A stretch of 14,250 bases of DNA from Sphingomonadaceae bacterium (GTDB lineage Bacteria > Pseudomonadota > Alphaproteobacteria > Sphingomonadales > Sphingomonadaceae): assembly GCA_004282995.1 (NCBI GenBank), contig SHLU01000033.1, positions 1-14,250 on the forward strand, written 5' to 3'. Both the position numbers and the translations under genes were made by a program. The notes beneath the pieces were generated by a model that saw only the letters and a list, made by a program, of their open reading frames with translations, ran no database searches and had not been told where the DNA came from. Below are positions 1 to 7,761 of this stretch, piece after piece (the stretch's first letter is position 1; every line of letters starts with the position of its first letter).

Positions 1-608
1 GGGGCGCTGGGCAGAACCGGCAGCTGGGCAAAATCCGCTGTATCTAGGGCCTGGTCCAGCAGGTCGAGCGCGTAGCGATCAACCATGTCCTCGGCATCGT
101 GCAGCACGACCATGCGAAAGGGCTCACCCGAGCGTTGTTCGTCCTCTTCAATCTCCCTATACAGGCGATTGAGACAATCAGCTTTAGTGGTCGGGCCAGA
201 AATATCGTGCACCACTATCCGCAGCCGGGGATCTTCCAGATTCTCGGCCAGCATAGCCGCAATGGTCTCACCATCGTTGCGATAACAACCGACATACAGC
301 GTGAGATTGGCGTGCGGCCAGACACCCAACATGTGCCGCACGGTCGTCGGCAGCACGGCAGCTTCCTGCCATGCTGGAATGACGATCGCTGCCCGCCCCT
401 TCAGCGATTGTTCCCCTGGGTCTGGCGGGTCCTCATCATCCGCCAGTTGCAGGGTCACGGCACGGCCGCTGAGCCGCAACCAGAGCCACAGCCCGTCGAC
501 TGCCAATTCATCGAACGCACCAAGGCAGAAAAACAGGCTGGTAAACAATAAGAGTTCGTATTGGACGAGCAGCAACCATTCGCTCGCAGAGAAGCCTGCG
601 AAGTCCAC
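1..608 (-). CDS. NfrB-like family 2 glycosyltransferase, N-terminal part (runs off the window)
   Basis: This is a minus-strand frame of 202 visible codons with no stop, cut at base 1, so the C-terminus is missing. Residues 11-32 form one hydrophobic segment, followed by a cytosolic GT-A domain. Visible motifs are PAWQE at 78-82, GPTTKADCLN at 138-147 and VVLHDAEDM at 167-175. The same order and wording occur in E. coli NfrB (PAWNE, GPTSKADCLN, ILHDAEDV), an inner-membrane protein first known from phage N4 adsorption. HDAED is the likely metal and nucleotide-sugar binding acidic motif. The GTG start at 606-608 is my choice because an AGGGGG ribosome-binding site lies four bases upstream and the membrane segment begins soon after. 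A TTG start at 630-632 is possible. The sugar and acceptor cannot be told from sequence. The gene is divergent from nhaA. Confidence 0.8.
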   Translation of the reverse strand, partial: MDFAGFSASEWLLLVQYELLLFTSLFFCLGAFDELAVDGLWLWLRLSGRAVTLQLADDEDPPDPGEQSLKGRAAIVIPAWQEAAVLPTTVRHMLGVWPHANLTLYVGCYRNDGETIAAMLAENLEDPRLRIVVHDISGPTTKADCLNRLYREIEEDEQRSGEPFRMVVLHDAEDMVDRYALDLLDQALDTADFAQLPVLPSA

Positions 609-698
609 AATTCCCCCTGACTCTGTCCTCAAATGCGGGTTAGCCGCTCCAATCCCCCCTTGCAACACGGGAAATAAACATCAAAAGGACCGCCAACC

Positions 699-1916
699 AT
701 GGTCCTTAACAAACGCAACCCGCTCGTCCGCGCAATCGCCCCAGTGCGCTCCCTCTTCGTCAGCGATGCCTCTGCCGGTGTCTTGCTCATCCTGGTCGCT
801 GCTGCAGCCATGGTGGTGGCAAATTCCACTCTGGCAGGCGCATATGAGGAACTGTTCTACGGCGAACTTTCGTGGACGCCGATCCCCAAGCTCGACGATC
901 TGCACCTTTGGATAAACGACGGGCTGATGGCGGTGTTCTTCTTTGTCGTCGGGCTGGAAGTGAAGCGCGAAGTGATTGCCGGACAATTATCGAGTCCCGA
1001 GCAGCGCCGCCTGCCGGTGCTCGCCGCGATCGCAGGGATGGCAGTGCCCGCGGGCGTCTATGTGCTGGTTGTCGGTCCCGACAGCGCGCTGGTGCGCGGC
1101 TGGGCTATCCCGGCGGCGACCGACATTGCCTTTGCAATGGGCGTACTGGGCCTGCTCGGCAGCCGCGTGCCGGCCTCGCTGCGACTGTTCCTGCTGACTG
1201 TGGCAATCGTCGACGATATCGGTGCCGTGCTGGTCATCGCGGCCTTCTACACCGCCAATCTCAAGCTGATGTGGCTCGGCATCGCGGCTGTCATTCTCGC
1301 GGTCATGGTGTTGATGAATCGCTTCGGCATCGACAGGATCTGGCCTTATATAATCGTCGCGCTGGCGCTTTGGGTCGCGGTGCTGTTTTCCGGTATCCAT
1401 GCCACCATCGCCGGCGTCCTCGCCGCCCTGACCATTCCGATGAAGAGACAGGACGGTCACTCGCTGCTCGAAAAGCTGGAGCATGGACTGGCCCCTTGGA
1501 GCGCTTATCTTGTCGTGCCGATCTTCGGCTTCGCCAACGCTGGCGTGAATCTCAGCGGAATGGGCATGGAAGAAGTTTTCGCGCCGCTGCCGCTGGCGAT
1601 CGCCGCCGGCCTTGTGGTCGGCAAGCAGCTCGGCATCTTCGGTATCATTGTGGCGGCGGTGAAGCTCGGTATCGCCAAGGCGCCGGAGAACGCCAACTGG
1701 ATGGAAATCTGGGGCGTCTCCATTCTTACCGGCATCGGCTTCACCATGTCGCTTTTCATCAGCGGGCTGGCCTTTACCGACACCCGGCTGCTGATCGACG
1801 AGGCCAAGATCGGCATCCTCGGCGGCTCGCTGGTTTCAGCAGTGTTGGGCTATGTGGTACTGCGCATGACCACTACCCACCCGGAAGATCCGTCGCTGAC
1901 GCCGCCGACCCCCTAG
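699..1916 (+). CDS. nhaA: Na+/H+ antiporter NhaA
   Basis: This 405-residue polytopic inner-membrane protein should exchange internal Na+ (or Li+) for external protons, giving salt and alkaline pH tolerance. It is slightly longer than E. coli NhaA (388). It keeps the family core: TDIAFAMG with Asp142 (equivalent to E. coli Asp133), AIVDDIGA with the paired ion-binding Asp172-Asp173 (Asp163-Asp164), and VVGKQLGI with Lys309 (Lys300). About twelve hydrophobic segments can be counted. The start ATG follows AAAGGACC with about eight bases of spacing. The gene is divergent from the glycosyltransferase and converges on gloA with 21 bases between stop codons. A GCCGCC/GGCGGC inverted repeat (1901-1906 and 1917-1922) straddles the stop codon but has no T tract, so I do not call it a terminator. 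Confidence 0.96.
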   Translation: MVLNKRNPLVRAIAPVRSLFVSDASAGVLLILVAAAAMVVANSTLAGAYEELFYGELSWTPIPKLDDLHLWINDGLMAVFFFVVGLEVKREVIAGQLSSPEQRRLPVLAAIAGMAVPAGVYVLVVGPDSALVRGWAIPAATDIAFAMGVLGLLGSRVPASLRLFLLTVAIVDDIGAVLVIAAFYTANLKLMWLGIAAVILAVMVLMNRFGIDRIWPYIIVALALWVAVLFSGIHATIAGVLAALTIPMKRQDGHSLLEKLEHGLAPWSAYLVVPIFGFANAGVNLSGMGMEEVFAPLPLAIAAGLVVGKQLGIFGIIVAAVKLGIAKAPENANWMEIWGVSILTGIGFTMSLFISGLAFTDTRLLIDEAKIGILGGSLVSAVLGYVVLRMTTTHPEDPSLTPPTP

Positions 1917-1937
1917 GGCGGCGGCTGCCAGCCCCAT

Positions 1938-2375
1938 TCACCAGCTGCCGATATTTTCCATACTCGCCCAGGGCTCTTGCGGAGGCAGATTGCCTTCCTG
2001 CAACAGTTCCACTGAAATGCCATCGGGCGAGCGGACGAAGGCCATGTGTCCGTCGCGCGGAGGCCGGTTGATCGTCACTCCGGCATCCATCAGCCGCTGG
2101 CAGGTCTCGTAGATATTGTCGACGCGGTAAGCGAGGTGGCCGAAATTGCGTCCACCATCATATTGCTCGGGCGCGCTACCGTCTTCCGGCGGCCAGTTAT
2201 AGGTCAGCTCGACCTCGGCTACCCCCTCCTGTCCCGGTGCAGCCAGAAAGATCAGGGTGAAGCGCCCCTTTTCGTTGTCGAACCGGCGCACTTCCTCGAG
2301 CCCGATCAGCTTGAAGAAGGCGATGGTGGCGTCCGGGTCGCTCACTCGGATCATCGTGTGGAGGTATTTGGGCAT
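1938..2375 (-). CDS. gloA: Lactoylglutathione lyase (glyoxalase I), VOC superfamily
   Basis: This cytosolic 145-residue enzyme should isomerise the hemithioacetal of methylglyoxal and glutathione to S-lactoylglutathione. It shows both beta-alpha-beta-beta-beta modules of the VOC fold. The four expected metal ligands are present: His6 in LHTMIRV, Glu56 in VELTYNW, His80 in FGHLAYRVD and Glu123 in SVELL. The ELTYNW and GHLAY wording is characteristic of true glyoxalase I rather than other VOC dioxygenases. The length matches the single-domain bacterial enzymes (E. coli 135). AGGAC lies just before the ATG. The upstream leader contains an 11-pair imperfect hairpin at 2412-2438. The gene is downstream of, and codirectional with, the putative porin but separated from it by a terminator, so it probably has its own promoter. 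Confidence 0.93.
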   Translation of the reverse strand: MPKYLHTMIRVSDPDATIAFFKLIGLEEVRRFDNEKGRFTLIFLAAPGQEGVAEVELTYNWPPEDGSAPEQYDGGRNFGHLAYRVDNIYETCQRLMDAGVTINRPPRDGHMAFVRSPDGISVELLQEGNLPPQEPWASMENIGSW

Positions 2376-2411
2376 TCATAGGTCCTTCGATTCGCTCCGC
2401 GAGGTGTGTCG

Positions 2412-2438
2412 CCACCCGTCTGCATTCAGGCAGGGTGG
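2412..2438 (-). promoter_or_regulatory. Imperfect hairpin in the gloA upstream region
   Basis: CCACCC (2412-2417) pairs with GGGTGG (2433-2438). The pairing continues through G2418-C2431 and TCTG/CAGG to a four-base loop (2423-2426), with one bulged A at 2432. On the minus strand it lies 37 bases before the gloA start and is not followed by a T run, so it is not an obvious terminator. Its role is unknown. It may be a leader structure or chance in GC-rich DNA. Confidence 0.25.
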
Positions 2439-2486
2439 GTAATGCCTAGCCCAACTTCAAGCATCGACTGAAGATCAAACCGCTAT

Positions 2487-2518
2487 GCAAAAGCCCGCGC
2501 CGGAATTCGGCGCGGGCC
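2487..2518 (-). terminator. Intrinsic terminator of the putative porin gene
   Basis: A perfect 10-bp GC-rich stem, GCCCGCGCCG (2493-2502) with CGGCGCGGGC (2508-2517), encloses a five-base loop. Read on the minus strand the stem is followed by TTTTGC, the expected U tract. It lies about 30 bases beyond the stop codon of the 2547-3416 gene and should separate it from gloA. Confidence 0.75.
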
Positions 2519-2546
2519 TTCACAATTGGTCGTCGCCTAAGCGAAG

Positions 2547-3416
2547 TTACATCGAGTAGGTGATCGAAGCGAAAAAGCCGGCATCGGTGAAATCCTCGAT
2601 CGACGGGCCTTGCGTGTCGACATAGTTGAGGCCGAGGCTGAGGTTTCCGGTGATCGCGTAGGATACGCCGATCCCCCAATCGAATGAGTCGCCGTCGAGC
2701 GCAGTCGCAAACACGCCGTCAGTGTACCCCAGATGCGCGGTCAGCGTGATTGGCGTTTGCGGGATCCCGAGTTCGAAGTCTGTGTAGAGGTAAAGGTTGT
2801 CACCTCCGCCGAGCGAATCCTGTTCCCAGGCATAGGCCACGCCGACGGTCGCACCGACCGGACCAAGCGTAGTGCCGATCGAAGCGTATGGCTCGAAATA
2901 ATCGGTGTCGACACCGGGCGCGTCGCCGGTTGGGTAGATGTAATACAGCAATCCGACGTCGAGCGTGACGCCATCGCTGACATCGCCGCTCCAGCCGGCG
3001 TAAACGTCGAGCTCGAGTTCGCCGAAATCACTGCCACCTGAAATCGTGGAGGCCCAGGTGCCGGCGTAGAGCCCGCTCGGATGGCCGAGGTCGATGCCCC
3101 CCTGCAGAGCGATGTCGCCGTCGGAGAACGATACCCCGCGGAAGCGGTAGTCGCTGACCAGTGCAACATTGCCGGATAGTTTCAGACCGCTCTCGCCGCC
3201 GACACTGCTGAACTCGTCGGTCAGGGAAAGAAAGCGATCACGTTCAATGTCCACAAGGACAGGGATCGCCGTGGATTCTTCGCCGGTTGAAGATTCGGGT
3301 GCCGGGCTGCCCGGCGCGTTGGGTTCGACAGCATCATCTGCTGCCATTGCCGGACTGGCGACGAGCACCGAGCCGGCAAGGATAGTTGCGGCAAGACCGC
3401 GAAAGGACGTAAGCAT
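2547..3416 (-). CDS. TorF family putative porin (TIGR02001 / Gcw_chp outer-membrane protein)
   Basis: This 289-residue protein has a clear Sec signal peptide (MLTSFRG, hydrophobic core at about 7-20, cleavage expected after SPAMA at 25). An acidic, Pro/Ser-rich linker follows at about 27-70. From about residue 80 it is a beta-rich domain starting SGNVALVSDYRFRGVSFSDGD, which matches the conserved opening of the Gcw_chp/TIGR02001 family, now often called TorF-like putative porins. Alternating strand patterns (LELDVYAGW, LYLYTDFELG, WGIGVSYAI) support an outer-membrane beta barrel. The substrate is unknown. I chose the ATG at 3414-3416 over a frame opening 40 codons earlier because it begins the signal peptide and has AAGGA eight bases upstream. 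The protein ends in SITYSM rather than the usual terminal Phe or Trp. Confidence 0.85.
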   Translation of the reverse strand: MLTSFRGLAATILAGSVLVASPAMAADDAVEPNAPGSPAPESSTGEESTAIPVLVDIERDRFLSLTDEFSSVGGESGLKLSGNVALVSDYRFRGVSFSDGDIALQGGIDLGHPSGLYAGTWASTISGGSDFGELELDVYAGWSGDVSDGVTLDVGLLYYIYPTGDAPGVDTDYFEPYASIGTTLGPVGATVGVAYAWEQDSLGGGDNLYLYTDFELGIPQTPITLTAHLGYTDGVFATALDGDSFDWGIGVSYAITGNLSLGLNYVDTQGPSIEDFTDAGFFASITYSM

Positions 3417-3576
3417 GACAAGTTTCCTTGGCGTTAGGGTTTGCTTCGTCCCGCCTGCGCATCGACCGGCTGGCGTTTTGAGCGTCCAATCTCGTGTCGA
3501 TGTGATATAAAGATGCACGTTCTTGCTGCGCTGCACAAGAAAATTGTCAAAGTGGCGGAATCGGCCTCTCCGGCGT

Positions 3577-3588
3577 TGCCAATTGGCA
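3577..3588. promoter_or_regulatory. 12-bp perfect palindrome in the porin/phosphatase gap
   Basis: TGCCAATTGGCA is a perfect 12-base inverted repeat in the 271-bp gap between the divergent porin and phosphatase genes. The gap otherwise shows no gene or RNA I can recognise. A dyad of this size in a divergent promoter region could be an operator. No regulator can be named from sequence. Confidence 0.25.
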
Positions 3589-3645
3589 CCAGTGCGCGGA
3601 GCAAATCCGTAGTGTTGCGCGTTGCGATGCTGCTCAGGAGTGCCT

Positions 3646-3672
3646 ATGTCGCGCTCCGCAGGACCCAGTTAG
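3646..3672 (+). other. Eight-codon leader frame with a strong ribosome-binding site before the phosphatase
   Basis: AGGAG at 3636-3640 lies five bases before an ATG (3646) that opens an eight-codon frame, MSRSAGPS, ended by TAG at 3670-3672. The frame is in phase with the phosphatase ATG at 3688, which itself has no good ribosome-binding site. It could be a translated leader peptide that couples initiation to the phosphatase, or an N-terminal extension broken by a nonsense change. Both readings are inference. Confidence 0.35.
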
Positions 3673-3687
3673 GCATCGCTGCAGATC

Positions 3688-4485
3688 ATGATCAGTGCAC
3701 TCAAGAAACTCGTCCGGGCCAAGCCCACCGTATCCGGCCCTTCGGTCCCCGAGGGTACACGCTATTATGCCATCGGCGACATTCACGGCTGCAACACCCA
3801 TTTCGAGGCCCTGATCGAGGCTATCGAGGAGGACGCGCTCTCCGCGCCGGATCTCGAAACTCGCATTGTATTGCTCGGGGATCTGGTCGATCGCGGCCCC
3901 GATAGCGCCAAGGTCATCGCCAATGCTCGCAATTGGCAGGAGCGGCGCAATGTGCAGATCCTTGCCGGCAATCACGAGGAGATGTTTCTCCAGTCCTTCA
4001 ACGACACCAAGGTCCTGCGCCATTTCATTCGTCACGGCGGCCGCGAAACGATCCTCAGCTACGGCGTGCCGCAAAAGAAATACAACAAGGCCTCCCTCGA
4101 CGAGCTGCAGGCACTCATCCACGAATATGTGTCCGAGCAGGACCGGGCCTTCATCGCCAGTTTCTCGGAAATGGTCGTCGCCGGGGATTATGTTTTCGTC
4201 CATGCCGGGATCAAGCCCGGGATCGAGCTGGAGGCGCAGTCGCGTGAAGACCTCTTGTGGATTCGCGAAAGGTTTCTCGATTACGACGAAGCCCACCCGC
4301 TGTTCGTGGTTCACGGCCACACCATAGTCGAGAAGATTGATCGCCGGACCAACCGCATTGGCATCGACACCGGCGCGTTTCGTTACGGCAAGTTAACCGC
4401 CCTCGTGCTTGAGGGCTCGTCGCGTCGCGTCATCCAGGCGCTGGGCGACGGTGAGACAATCGAAATCAGGAAGAAGGACCTCTAG
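3688..4485 (+). CDS. PPP-family metallophosphatase (serine/threonine protein phosphatase, PrpA-like)
   Basis: This cytosolic 265-residue phosphoesterase has all the signatures of the PPP fold: GDIHG at 30-34, GDLVDRG at 64-70, GNHE at 94-97, VHAG at 171-174 and VHGHT at 218-222. These supply the Asp, His and Asn ligands of a two-metal centre and a His that positions the phosphate. The pattern and length resemble small bacterial PrpA/PrpB-like and lambda-type protein phosphatases. Symmetrical Ap4A hydrolase (ApaH) is a related alternative that I consider less likely. The ATG at 3688 is accepted because residues 26-34 (YYAIGDIHG) begin the catalytic core, but its ribosome-binding site is poor and a better-served frame lies just upstream. 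ugd follows after four bases, so the two are probably cotranscribed. Substrates are unknown. Confidence 0.9.
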   Translation: MISALKKLVRAKPTVSGPSVPEGTRYYAIGDIHGCNTHFEALIEAIEEDALSAPDLETRIVLLGDLVDRGPDSAKVIANARNWQERRNVQILAGNHEEMFLQSFNDTKVLRHFIRHGGRETILSYGVPQKKYNKASLDELQALIHEYVSEQDRAFIASFSEMVVAGDYVFVHAGIKPGIELEAQSREDLLWIRERFLDYDEAHPLFVVHGHTIVEKIDRRTNRIGIDTGAFRYGKLTALVLEGSSRRVIQALGDGETIEIRKKDL

Positions 4486-4489
4486 CAGT

Positions 4490-5800
4490 ATGAAAATCGC
4501 AATGGTCGGTTCGGGCTATGTTGGTCTGGTTTCGGGGGCGTGTTTTGCCGATTTCGGGCACGAGGTGGTGTGCATCGACAAGGACCAGTCGAAGATCGAC
4601 CGTCTGCATGATGGCATCATGCCGATTTACGAGCCGGGTCTCGATGCGCTGGTGGCGGGCAATGTCGAGGCCGGGCGGCTCAGCTTCACGACCTCGCTGG
4701 CCGAGGGGATCAAGGGTGCCTCGGCGATCTTCATCGCGGTCGGCACGCCGAGCCGGCGCGGCGATGGCCATGCCGATCTGACCTTCGTCCACCAGGTCGC
4801 CCGCGAGATCGGCCAGAACCTTGCCAATGACGCGGTCGTGGTGACCAAGTCGACCGTGCCGGTCGGCACCGGCGACGAGGTCGAGAGGATCATTGCCGAC
4901 AGCGGCACGCGCCACCGGGTCGCGGTTGTCTCCAATCCCGAATTCCTGCGCGAAGGCGCAGCGATCGGCGATTTCAAGCGGCCTGACCGGATCGTGATCG
5001 GGACCGAGGACACGTTCGGCCGCGAGGTGATGAGCGAGGTCTATCGCCCGCTGTTCCTCAACGAATCGCCGATCCTGTTCACCAGCCGCCGTACCAGCGA
5101 GCTGATCAAATATGCCGCCAATGCCTTCCTCGCGACCAAGATCACCTTCATCAACGAGATGGCCGATCTGTGCGAGAAGGTCGGCGCCGATGTCCAAGAC
5201 GTGGCCCGCGGGATCGGGATGGACGGACGCATCGGGCCCAAGTTCCTGCATGCCGGACCCGGCTATGGCGGATCGTGCTTCCCCAAGGATACGCTGGCGC
5301 TGCTCAAGACGGCCGAGGATTACGACAGCCCGGTGCGGATCGTCGAGGCGGTGGTCAAGGTCAACGACAGCCGCAAGCGGGCGATGGGCCGCAAGGTGCT
5401 CGACGCGCTGGGCGGGATGGAAGCGGGCCGCGGCAAGAAGGTCGCGCTGCTCGGGCTGACCTTCAAGCCCAACACGGACGACATGCGCGACAGCCCGGCC
5501 ATCGCGGTGGCGCAGATGCTGACTGATGCCGGGGTCGAGGTGGCCGCCTATGATCCCGAAGGCATGGAGCAGGCCCGCCCGCTAATGCCCGGCGTGGCGA
5601 TGACGGACAATCCCTACGCCGCTATCGAAGATGCAGATGCGGTCGTGATCGTGACCGAGTGGGATGCGTTCCGCGCGCTCGACTTCGAGAGGATCAAGAC
5701 CCTCGCCAAGGCCCCCGTACTCGTCGACCTGCGCAATATCTACCAGCCCGAAGACATGCAGACCCGCGGCTTTAAATATATCAGCATCGGACGAAGCTGA
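4490..5800 (+). CDS. ugd: UDP-glucose 6-dehydrogenase
   Basis: This 436-residue cytosolic enzyme oxidises UDP-glucose to UDP-glucuronate with two NAD+, supplying exopolysaccharide, capsule or lipid glycans. The N-terminal Rossmann motif is GSGYVG (7-12). FIAVGTPS (81-88) and STVPVGT (121-127) follow. The central domain has SNPEFLREG (148-156), SELIKYAANAFLATK with Lys207 and Asn211, and the catalytic cysteine Cys263 in GGSCFPKD with Asp267. The C-terminal UDP-binding domain has GLTFKPNTDDMRDSP. Length is normal for the class. The frame is open for 27 codons before the ATG at 4490, but that ATG begins the conserved MKIAMVGSGYVG and has AAGGA upstream inside the phosphatase tail. The gene converges on the TspO-like gene with six bases between stops and no terminator. 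Confidence 0.96.
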   Translation: MKIAMVGSGYVGLVSGACFADFGHEVVCIDKDQSKIDRLHDGIMPIYEPGLDALVAGNVEAGRLSFTTSLAEGIKGASAIFIAVGTPSRRGDGHADLTFVHQVAREIGQNLANDAVVVTKSTVPVGTGDEVERIIADSGTRHRVAVVSNPEFLREGAAIGDFKRPDRIVIGTEDTFGREVMSEVYRPLFLNESPILFTSRRTSELIKYAANAFLATKITFINEMADLCEKVGADVQDVARGIGMDGRIGPKFLHAGPGYGGSCFPKDTLALLKTAEDYDSPVRIVEAVVKVNDSRKRAMGRKVLDALGGMEAGRGKKVALLGLTFKPNTDDMRDSPAIAVAQMLTDAGVEVAAYDPEGMEQARPLMPGVAMTDNPYAAIEDADAVVIVTEWDAFRALDFERIKTLAKAPVLVDLRNIYQPEDMQTRGFKYISIGRS

Positions 5801-5806
5801 GCGGCC

Positions 5807-6595
5807 TTATCCAAGCCATCGGCGACGGTTAGCCCTGTCGCGCAGACCACTGACCATCGCCAATAGGACGAGCAGGCCTGCCACACCGCTCGCGATCGCG
5901 ATGCTTGCCGCTTGCTGTCCGCCCTTGAAAGAGATCGCCAGCAGCGCCCAGCAGAATGCCAGCGCATACCATGGGTTACCGCGACTTCGGTGAACAGCCG
6001 CAGCTGCAATAGCGCCACCGACGAGCACCATCAGAGCAGCGATGGAAGGGTATTCGTTTCCGCCGGCAAGCCCGTAGTAGACCAGCGTCGCCGAGATATT
6101 TACGATTGTGGCGGCCGTCAGCCAGGCCGCCAGCGCGCTGAAGGTCAGGCCGACAATGAACCGCTCGGCCCGCGTGAAATCGCGATCGAAGTGCACCATG
6201 ACGCGCAGGATCGCCAGCAAGCCGATCAGCGAGATGGCGATGATAACCGCGCTCAGCGCGGTGAGGTTGGCGAACTGGGTATAGGTTGCCCACGCGCCCT
6301 GCGCCGCCAGGGCAATCGCTGCCCACCAGCCAGTCCGGCGCAGCAGAAGGTTGTCGGCTTGTCCTGGCAGAGCCTGCCAGATTGCGAAAATCGCCGAGCC
6401 GAGGAACAAGGGCCCCCAGATAGCGAAGGCCCAACCCGATGGCGTGATCAATGTCCGCACGCTGTCGGAACGGTCACCAATCGGCTCGCCGAGGCCAAGC
6501 TGCGGCAGGAAGGTCGCGCCGATCTGCCACGCGACTGCCAGAATGATGGCGATACGCTGGGCGGTGGAACGTTGGATCGTGTCGGGCATGGGCAT
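5807..6595 (-). CDS. Polytopic membrane protein, TspO/MBR-like (tryptophan-rich)
   Basis: This 262-residue protein has about eight hydrophobic segments (roughly 14-31, 53-74, 90-106, 112-132, 148-175, 184-201, 208-222, 229-250) and no soluble domain. The TPSGWAFAIWGPLFL stretch at 51-65 resembles the PSGWxFxIWG signature found in proteins annotated as TspO/MBR-related tryptophan-rich sensory proteins. At this length it is larger than classical TspO (about 160 residues, five helices). The assignment to the superfamily is moderate and no ligand can be inferred. The C-terminus is short and basic (RANRRRW), which suggests it faces the cytosol. The start has AGGG five bases upstream; a second ATG two codons on is possible. 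It lies just downstream of rnpB on the same strand. Confidence 0.55.
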   Translation of the reverse strand: MPMPDTIQRSTAQRIAIILAVAWQIGATFLPQLGLGEPIGDRSDSVRTLITPSGWAFAIWGPLFLGSAIFAIWQALPGQADNLLLRRTGWWAAIALAAQGAWATYTQFANLTALSAVIIAISLIGLLAILRVMVHFDRDFTRAERFIVGLTFSALAAWLTAATIVNISATLVYYGLAGGNEYPSIAALMVLVGGAIAAAAVHRSRGNPWYALAFCWALLAISFKGGQQAASIAIASGVAGLLVLLAMVSGLRDRANRRRWLG

Positions 6596-6644
6596 GAAAC
6601 CCTATCGTCGCCGCCGCAGTTCCTTCCGTCAAGGATGCGATGAA

Positions 6645-7021
<377 letters not shown>

Positions 7022-7026
7022 CGCCG

Positions 7027-7032
7027 CATATA
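7027..7032 (-). promoter_or_regulatory. Candidate -10 element of rnpB
   Basis: TATATG on the minus strand lies about seven bases upstream of the inferred rnpB 5' end at 7019-7021, the right distance for a -10 box. No good -35 stands at 16-18 bases (TTCCCT at 17; CTGACG is too close at 13). The -35 region abuts the stop codon of the upstream amidase gene (7057-7059). Confidence 0.45.
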
Positions 7033-7056
7033 GGCACGAACTTGCCGTCAGGGAAG

Positions 7057-7761
7057 CTAGCGCGTGACCCCGCGATCCCGGTCAAGCAAAAGCTGGAACA
7101 GGATGGCGCAGATTTGTCCGTCGATATTGCCGTCGATCTTCTCGGGCCGCCAGCGGCGCTGGAACGCCTCGATTGCCTTGTGGCCGTCGGTCACGTCATA
7201 GCCAAACCGTTCAAGCGCCAGGTAAAAAGCCCCGTCATTGTCGAAGGGATTGCCAAGCTCGAGCTTGCGCGGCTTGGGCAGGCACAGGTCATATTCGGCC
7301 AGACGGTCCCACGGAAACAACTCGCCCGGATCGGTCTTGCGCGCCGGGGCGACATCGGAATGCGCGACCACATTGGTGCGCGGAATGTCATGCCGCTGGA
7401 TGATCGAGTGCAGCAGCGGGATCAGCGCGTCGATCTGGGCCTCGGCAAATTCGCGATAGCCCAGCGCATGGCCCGGATGGTCGAGCTCAATCCCGATGCT
7501 GGCGGAATTGATGTCCTTGTGCCCGCGCCAGAACGCAACGCCCGAGTGCCAGGCGCGCTTTTCCTCCGCCACCATTTGCGTGACCTCGCCCTCCTCGCTG
7601 ATGAGATAATGGGCGCTCACCCCGGATTCGGGATCGCATAACTTGTCCAGCGCGGTCTCGACCGGCTTCATCTCGGTATAATGCAGCACCACCATGGTGA
7701 CCGGCAATTGCCGGTCATTGAAATTGGGCGAAGGCCGCTGGTGGTGGACAAGTTCGTTCAT
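7057..7761 (-). CDS. N-acetylmuramoyl-L-alanine amidase (Amidase_2 family, AmiD/AmpD-like)
   Basis: This 234-residue enzyme should cleave the amide between N-acetylmuramic acid and L-alanine in peptidoglycan fragments. The Amidase_2 domain covers about 15-155. Zinc ligands are His27 (VVLHYTE), His134 (VVAHSDVAP) and Asp144 (RKTDPG). Glu92 (IGIELDH) and Lys142 fit the catalytic pair of the AmpD/AmiD group. Residues about 175-225 (ERFGYDV, IEAFQRRWRP, IDGNIDGQ) look like a peptidoglycan-binding domain of the kind at the end of AmiD. There is no signal peptide or lipobox, unlike E. coli AmiD. This suggests a cytosolic role in muropeptide recycling, as for AmpD, or a secretion route I cannot see. 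The start overlaps the chpT stop codon as ATGA, so translation is probably coupled. Confidence 0.9.
   Translation of the reverse strand: MNELVHHQRPSPNFNDRQLPVTMVVLHYTEMKPVETALDKLCDPESGVSAHYLISEEGEVTQMVAEEKRAWHSGVAFWRGHKDINSASIGIELDHPGHALGYREFAEAQIDALIPLLHSIIQRHDIPRTNVVAHSDVAPARKTDPGELFPWDRLAEYDLCLPKPRKLELGNPFDNDGAFYLALERFGYDVTDGHKAIEAFQRRWRPEKIDGNIDGQICAILFQLLLDRDRGVTR

Noticed and set aside
1901..1922. Terminator at the nhaA stop codon (GCCGCC/GGCGGC)
   Set aside because: Six base pairs with no T tract on either strand; GC-rich coding sequence can give this by chance.
3504..3550. Porin promoter from TTGACA (rc of 3545-3550) and TATATC (rc of 3504-3509)
   Set aside because: The perfect -35 has no acceptable -10 at 16-18 bases, and TATATC is too far away and has no -35 of its own.
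3551..3570. Possible tRNA-Leu/Ser 5' part (GTGGCGGAATCGG)
   Set aside because: Only the D-arm-like start resembles a tRNA. No anticodon arm, no GTTCRA T-arm and no acceptor pairing follow.
6595..6635. Promoter for the TspO-like gene from TTGACG and GACGAT (17-base spacer, minus strand)
   Set aside because: The -10 matches only three of six positions and would put the transcript start inside the ribosome-binding site.
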